From an uncultured Winogradskyella sp. (lineage in GTDB: Bacteria; Bacteroidota; Bacteroidia; Flavobacteriales; Flavobacteriaceae), in assembly GCF_947498345.1 (NCBI RefSeq), contig NZ_CANMJY010000006.1:62001-126000 (forward strand): a stretch of DNA of 64,000 nucleotides, given 5' to 3'. A program made the position numbers and the translations under genes. Shown piece by piece: positions 61,380 to 64,000 of the stretch (the stretch's first letter is position 1; each line of letters starts with the position of its first letter). The notes below the pieces were generated by a model. That model had not been told where the DNA came from, did no database searches, and saw only the letters and a program-made list of their open reading frames with translations.

Positions 61380-64000
61380 AAGCCAAATCCAAGCTGAAAT
61401 GCTAAACGTAAACCATCATCACTATTAAATGCAGAGAGGTTAGCTGTCATCATTTTTGCCATATTTACAAAAAACCCTCCTCCAAATGAATTGTTCCATT
61501 TGTCTGAATCATCGTTATCTAACCATACACGTCCATAATCTACACCACCATAAATCCCAATATGAATTGGTAGTAATCCCGTTTTTAGGTTACCAAAATT
61601 CCATCGAATATCTGTAGATTGAGAAAAGGCAGATTTACCCGTAAATCTTTGAAATCTATAACCTCTTAACCCTGTCTTTGCTCCTAAAGTTGCCCCTTGA
61701 TAAAATTCAAAATCATCACCAAGGTTAAAATGCCCTCTAAAATCGGTGGCAAAAACCAATTGCCCGCTCGGAATTAATTTAAGGTCAAACCCTAATTCTG
61801 GTATAATATACCCAAAACCTTTCTCTGTATCTACATTATTCTTATAACCTATCTGTAATGATGTTTGAAAGCCTAAAGTTGGAAAGGCCTTATCGTCTTT
61901 ATTTACAAAATGATATTTTGCATCTATACCATAAAAATCTTGCATATCAAAAACAGGGTTGTTTGCAGGTATTAATTCTACAAAACGACCTTCGGTTCGC
62001 TCTACTTCATTACTTTCATAAAGTACACCGACCTTTAAACTAGCTCCTAATTCGCCTCTCCAGATTAATGAAGGTATAAATTTTAACGTTCTGATTTTTA
62101 CACGATTATAATCTCTATCTACATCTAGCCCATCGTTATCGTCTGCTTCAGGATTAGGAGTCTCATTACCAAATCCAAAAAAGTTAACGGCAAAATTTGG
62201 GCTATTAAAATGGGCATCAATCCCAAAGTTTATCTTAGGAAAGACATTAGCAAATTCGCCATAATAATTAAAATCAAACCCACTTGTTGCAAAATAGTAG
62301 GCTGCAGAAAACTTATGTTGTGATGTAAACGGGTTTCTCTCAAAACCATATTTAGTAAAAACTGCATTGGCTCCAATTCGTAGTCCATCATCTGGGTTAG
62401 CGCCAAAACTTGGTAGTATTTGTGTCGTGTTATTCTTTAGTTTTTTGTAATCATATACGTTGGTATTATAATTATCAGAGAATTTTTGTCGCCCGTTTTT
62501 GGTTAAAACTGTATTCTTCTTCGATTTATAGTCGTAATACGTAATACGCTTTCCGTTTTTAATGTTATAAGTATCATTATTTTGCCCTCCTATTAATCGT
62601 ACTTTTATCATACGATTTCCATCACCAAAGACTTCAAAAGTATCATCGTCATCTAAAGCATAAATCCATATTTCCTTTGTCTCTTCGCAGCTGTATGTAC
62701 GTTCATGAAATTTATCTTTTTTCTCTCCGCCTTTAATTCTATATGCAGTAACTTTAGTTTTTCCATCTGGTAAGCGTTCAACATCAAACCAATCATCTTT
62801 ATTTGTTCCTTTTATAACAGCAAATCTATTAACCAACTCAAAATAACGGTCGGATATCTTTTGAAGATTAGAACGTCTGGCCTTTAATGTGTTTTTTAGC
62901 CCTTCAACTGTTTCGTCTCTAACTTCCTCTGGCATATTCAAAAATGCATTTTCAATAATTTCGTCAGTGATATTATCTTGAATGTGTTTCACCTCTGCAT
63001 CCCAAACATCCTTACCAGATTGTGCAATAATCTCCATATCTAATGGATAGGGTTCAAAATTAACACCTTTTACATCTACCAAATCCTCTGAGTATTTTCG
63101 AAGTAATCGCGCAGTTGGGATTAACTTAACTGCCGCACCTAATAAAAATCCATCTGACATTATTGAAAATGCTTGATCGCGATCTCTTGGCATAGGTCTG
63201 TACACCTTTTTACCATTTTCTTTAAATTCAATCCATCTCCATTGATCTTGATGCCTATCCCAATCGCCTATGAGCATATCAAATAATCTTGCTTTTATAT
63301 ATGATGCTTCGTCCACTATGATATCTTCATCTTTATGAATCTTACTCATCATATCATCAGTACTTAGTAACTTATCTTGGTATCCAAAACTGGCTTTATC
63401 ACTATGTCCTTCAGAAGTATGTTCTTCAATCATATAAAGTTCGTCACCATACTCATCATTATACTCACCCAATCGTTCTTGCTTAGGGATGTAATACAAA
63501 ACAGGGTTAGTATGATACACACCTATAGCATCTGCTAAATCGCCAACAACAAAAGGTGCATAAGGATGAGATCCTGTAAAAACATCTAATAATAGCTCTT
63601 CTGTAGCTGTATCATCAAACTGACCTTCAATATACTGGTCTTTAAAAAGTACAGCTTGTAAATATTGTAAAGCTTGTTTTCTGAGTGCACGCATTACATA
63701 CTGTGCTCCATTTTTATCTTCTAATCTTAATGACTTAGATTGGTTTCCTCCTCCTCTACGCACAGGTTTTAAACCACCAAATAATGTATCTAACATAACG
63801 CTAGGTGCTTTAACTTTTGTACTAAAGTATTTTCTATAGCGTTCCCCCCAGAGAAATTTACCAAAACCACTAATATCAGTTTCTTCATCAGTATAAATTG
63901 ATGCTGATGTATGTGTTGGTAAATTAGTTGGAAAATTAACCCTGGCATCTACCTTATTCTCAGAAAAAACTTCTGATTGGAACACTTCTTTTTCATCATC
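61376..64000 (-). CDS. Large exported protein with kinase-like region and Omp85-type C-terminal barrel (N-terminus outside window)
   Basis: At least 874 codons; the frame stays open through the right edge, so the N-terminus is missing. Numbering from the GTG at 63985: residues 77-275 resemble a HipA/FAM20-like kinase fold, with a nucleotide-side block (SLRLEDKNGAQYVMRALRK), a catalytic-loop-like GDWDRHQDQWRW (Asp243, Arg244, His245) and a metal-site-like RPMPRDRDQAF. A region with LIGGQNNDTYNI follows. The last ~330 residues form an outer-membrane barrel whose TGLRGYRFQRFTG matches the (V/I/L)RGY loop of Omp85 proteins, ending in the aromatic QLGFGF. Flavobacterial homologues are, as I recall, often labelled metallophosphoesterase because of an N-terminal domain not seen here. 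Confidence 0.8.
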   Translation of the reverse strand, partial: DDEKEVFQSEVFSENKVDARVNFPTNLPTHTSASIYTDEETDISGFGKFLWGERYRKYFSTKVKAPSVMLDTLFGGLKPVRRGGGNQSKSLRLEDKNGAQYVMRALRKQALQYLQAVLFKDQYIEGQFDDTATEELLLDVFTGSHPYAPFVVGDLADAIGVYHTNPVLYYIPKQERLGEYNDEYGDELYMIEEHTSEGHSDKASFGYQDKLLSTDDMMSKIHKDEDIIVDEASYIKARLFDMLIGDWDRHQDQWRWIEFKENGKKVYRPMPRDRDQAFSIMSDGFLLGAAVKLIPTARLLRKYSEDLVDVKGVNFEPYPLDMEIIAQSGKDVWDAEVKHIQDNITDEIIENAFLNMPEEVRDETVEGLKNTLKARRSNLQKISDRYFELVNRFAVIKGTNKDDWFDVERLPDGKTKVTAYRIKGGEKKDKFHERTYSCEETKEIWIYALDDDDTFEVFGDGNRMIKVRLIGGQNNDTYNIKNGKRITYYDYKSKKNTVLTKNGRQKFSDNYNTNVYDYKKLKNNTTQILPSFGANPDDGLRIGANAVFTKYGFERNPFTSQHKFSAAYYFATSGFDFNYYGEFANVFPKINFGIDAHFNSPNFAVNFFGFGNETPNPEADDNDGLDVDRDYNRVKIRTLKFIPSLIWRGELGASLKVGVLYESNEVERTEGRFVELIPANNPVFDMQDFYGIDAKYHFVNKDDKAFPTLGFQTSLQIGYKNNVDTEKGFGYIIPELGFDLKLIPSGQLVFATDFRGHFNLGDDFEFYQGATLGAKTGLRGYRFQRFTGKSAFSQSTDIRWNFGNLKTGLLPIHIGIYGGVDYGRVWLDNDDSDKWNNSFGGGFFVNMAKMMTANLSAFNSDDGLRLAFQLGFGF

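Noticed and set aside
1..64000. CRISPR arrays, insertion sequences, integrases, phage genes, rRNA and tRNA genes
   Set aside because: I looked for regular repeat-spacer patterns, transposase or integrase motifs and conserved RNA sequences and found none.

Overview
This AT-rich window comes from a member of the Flavobacteriaceae (Bacteroidota). The evidence is the gliding-motility ATPase gene gldA, three GLPGLI-family proteins, a SusC-style beta-barrel receptor, DUF3857 transglutaminase-like proteins, many Bacteroidota-type promoters (TTG about 17-20 bases upstream of TAnnTTTG) and the near absence of Shine-Dalgarno sites. Almost all of it is ordinary chromosomal gene content. I found no rRNA, tRNA, CRISPR array, phage or insertion sequence.

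Layout. Positions 1-2.4 kb hold the start of the division/cell-wall cluster (rsmH, mraZ on the minus strand with a MraZ-type operator) and a divergent hydrolase-engB pair. From 2.4 to 5.7 kb lie a peptide ABC permease and a Prc protease. From 5.9 to 11.1 kb come surE, a small membrane protein, lpxB, an NlpC/P60 lipoprotein and a ComEC-like protein. From 11.1 to 17.1 kb a minus-strand block carries two DUF3857 proteins and the rsgA-dtd-DUF457 operon. From 18.3 to 22.4 kb is the phenylalanine/tyrosine operon (pheA, aminotransferase, tyrA, DAHP synthase/chorismate mutase), preceded by an aromatic leader peptide and a terminator. gldA and two cell-envelope genes follow. From 25.6 to 31.0 kb is methionine metabolism: metY-metX-hom behind a SAM-I riboswitch, and divergent metK behind what looks like a SAM-II riboswitch with long loops. 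From 31.1 to 34.9 kb are two tandem paralogous lipoproteins.

From 34.9 to 42.9 kb is an envelope locus: three GLPGLI genes and a TonB-receptor-like barrel, divergent from a histidine kinase/OmpR-type regulator pair. The shared intergenic region has 10-bp-spaced GTTAA repeats. From 43.0 to 48.6 kb come a deoxynucleoside kinase, an APP1-type phosphatase, a membrane pyrophosphatase and a soluble pyrophosphatase. From 48.8 to 53.9 kb are exported proteins: an M1 peptidase, a two-domain intradiol-dioxygenase-like lipoprotein, a carboxypeptidase-regulatory-like protein and a transglutaminase-like protein. From 53.9 to 60.5 kb a seven-gene minus-strand run includes mevalonate decarboxylase, mevalonate kinase and a UbiA prenyltransferase. 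The window ends inside a very large gene that joins a kinase-like region to an Omp85-type barrel.

The most notable signals are the Phe/Tyr/Trp-rich leader with mutually exclusive RNA hairpins before pheA, the two different SAM riboswitch classes back to back, the kinase-like/Omp85 fusion, the GLPGLI/two-component locus with its repeats, and several enzymes with missing or unexpected active-site residues.
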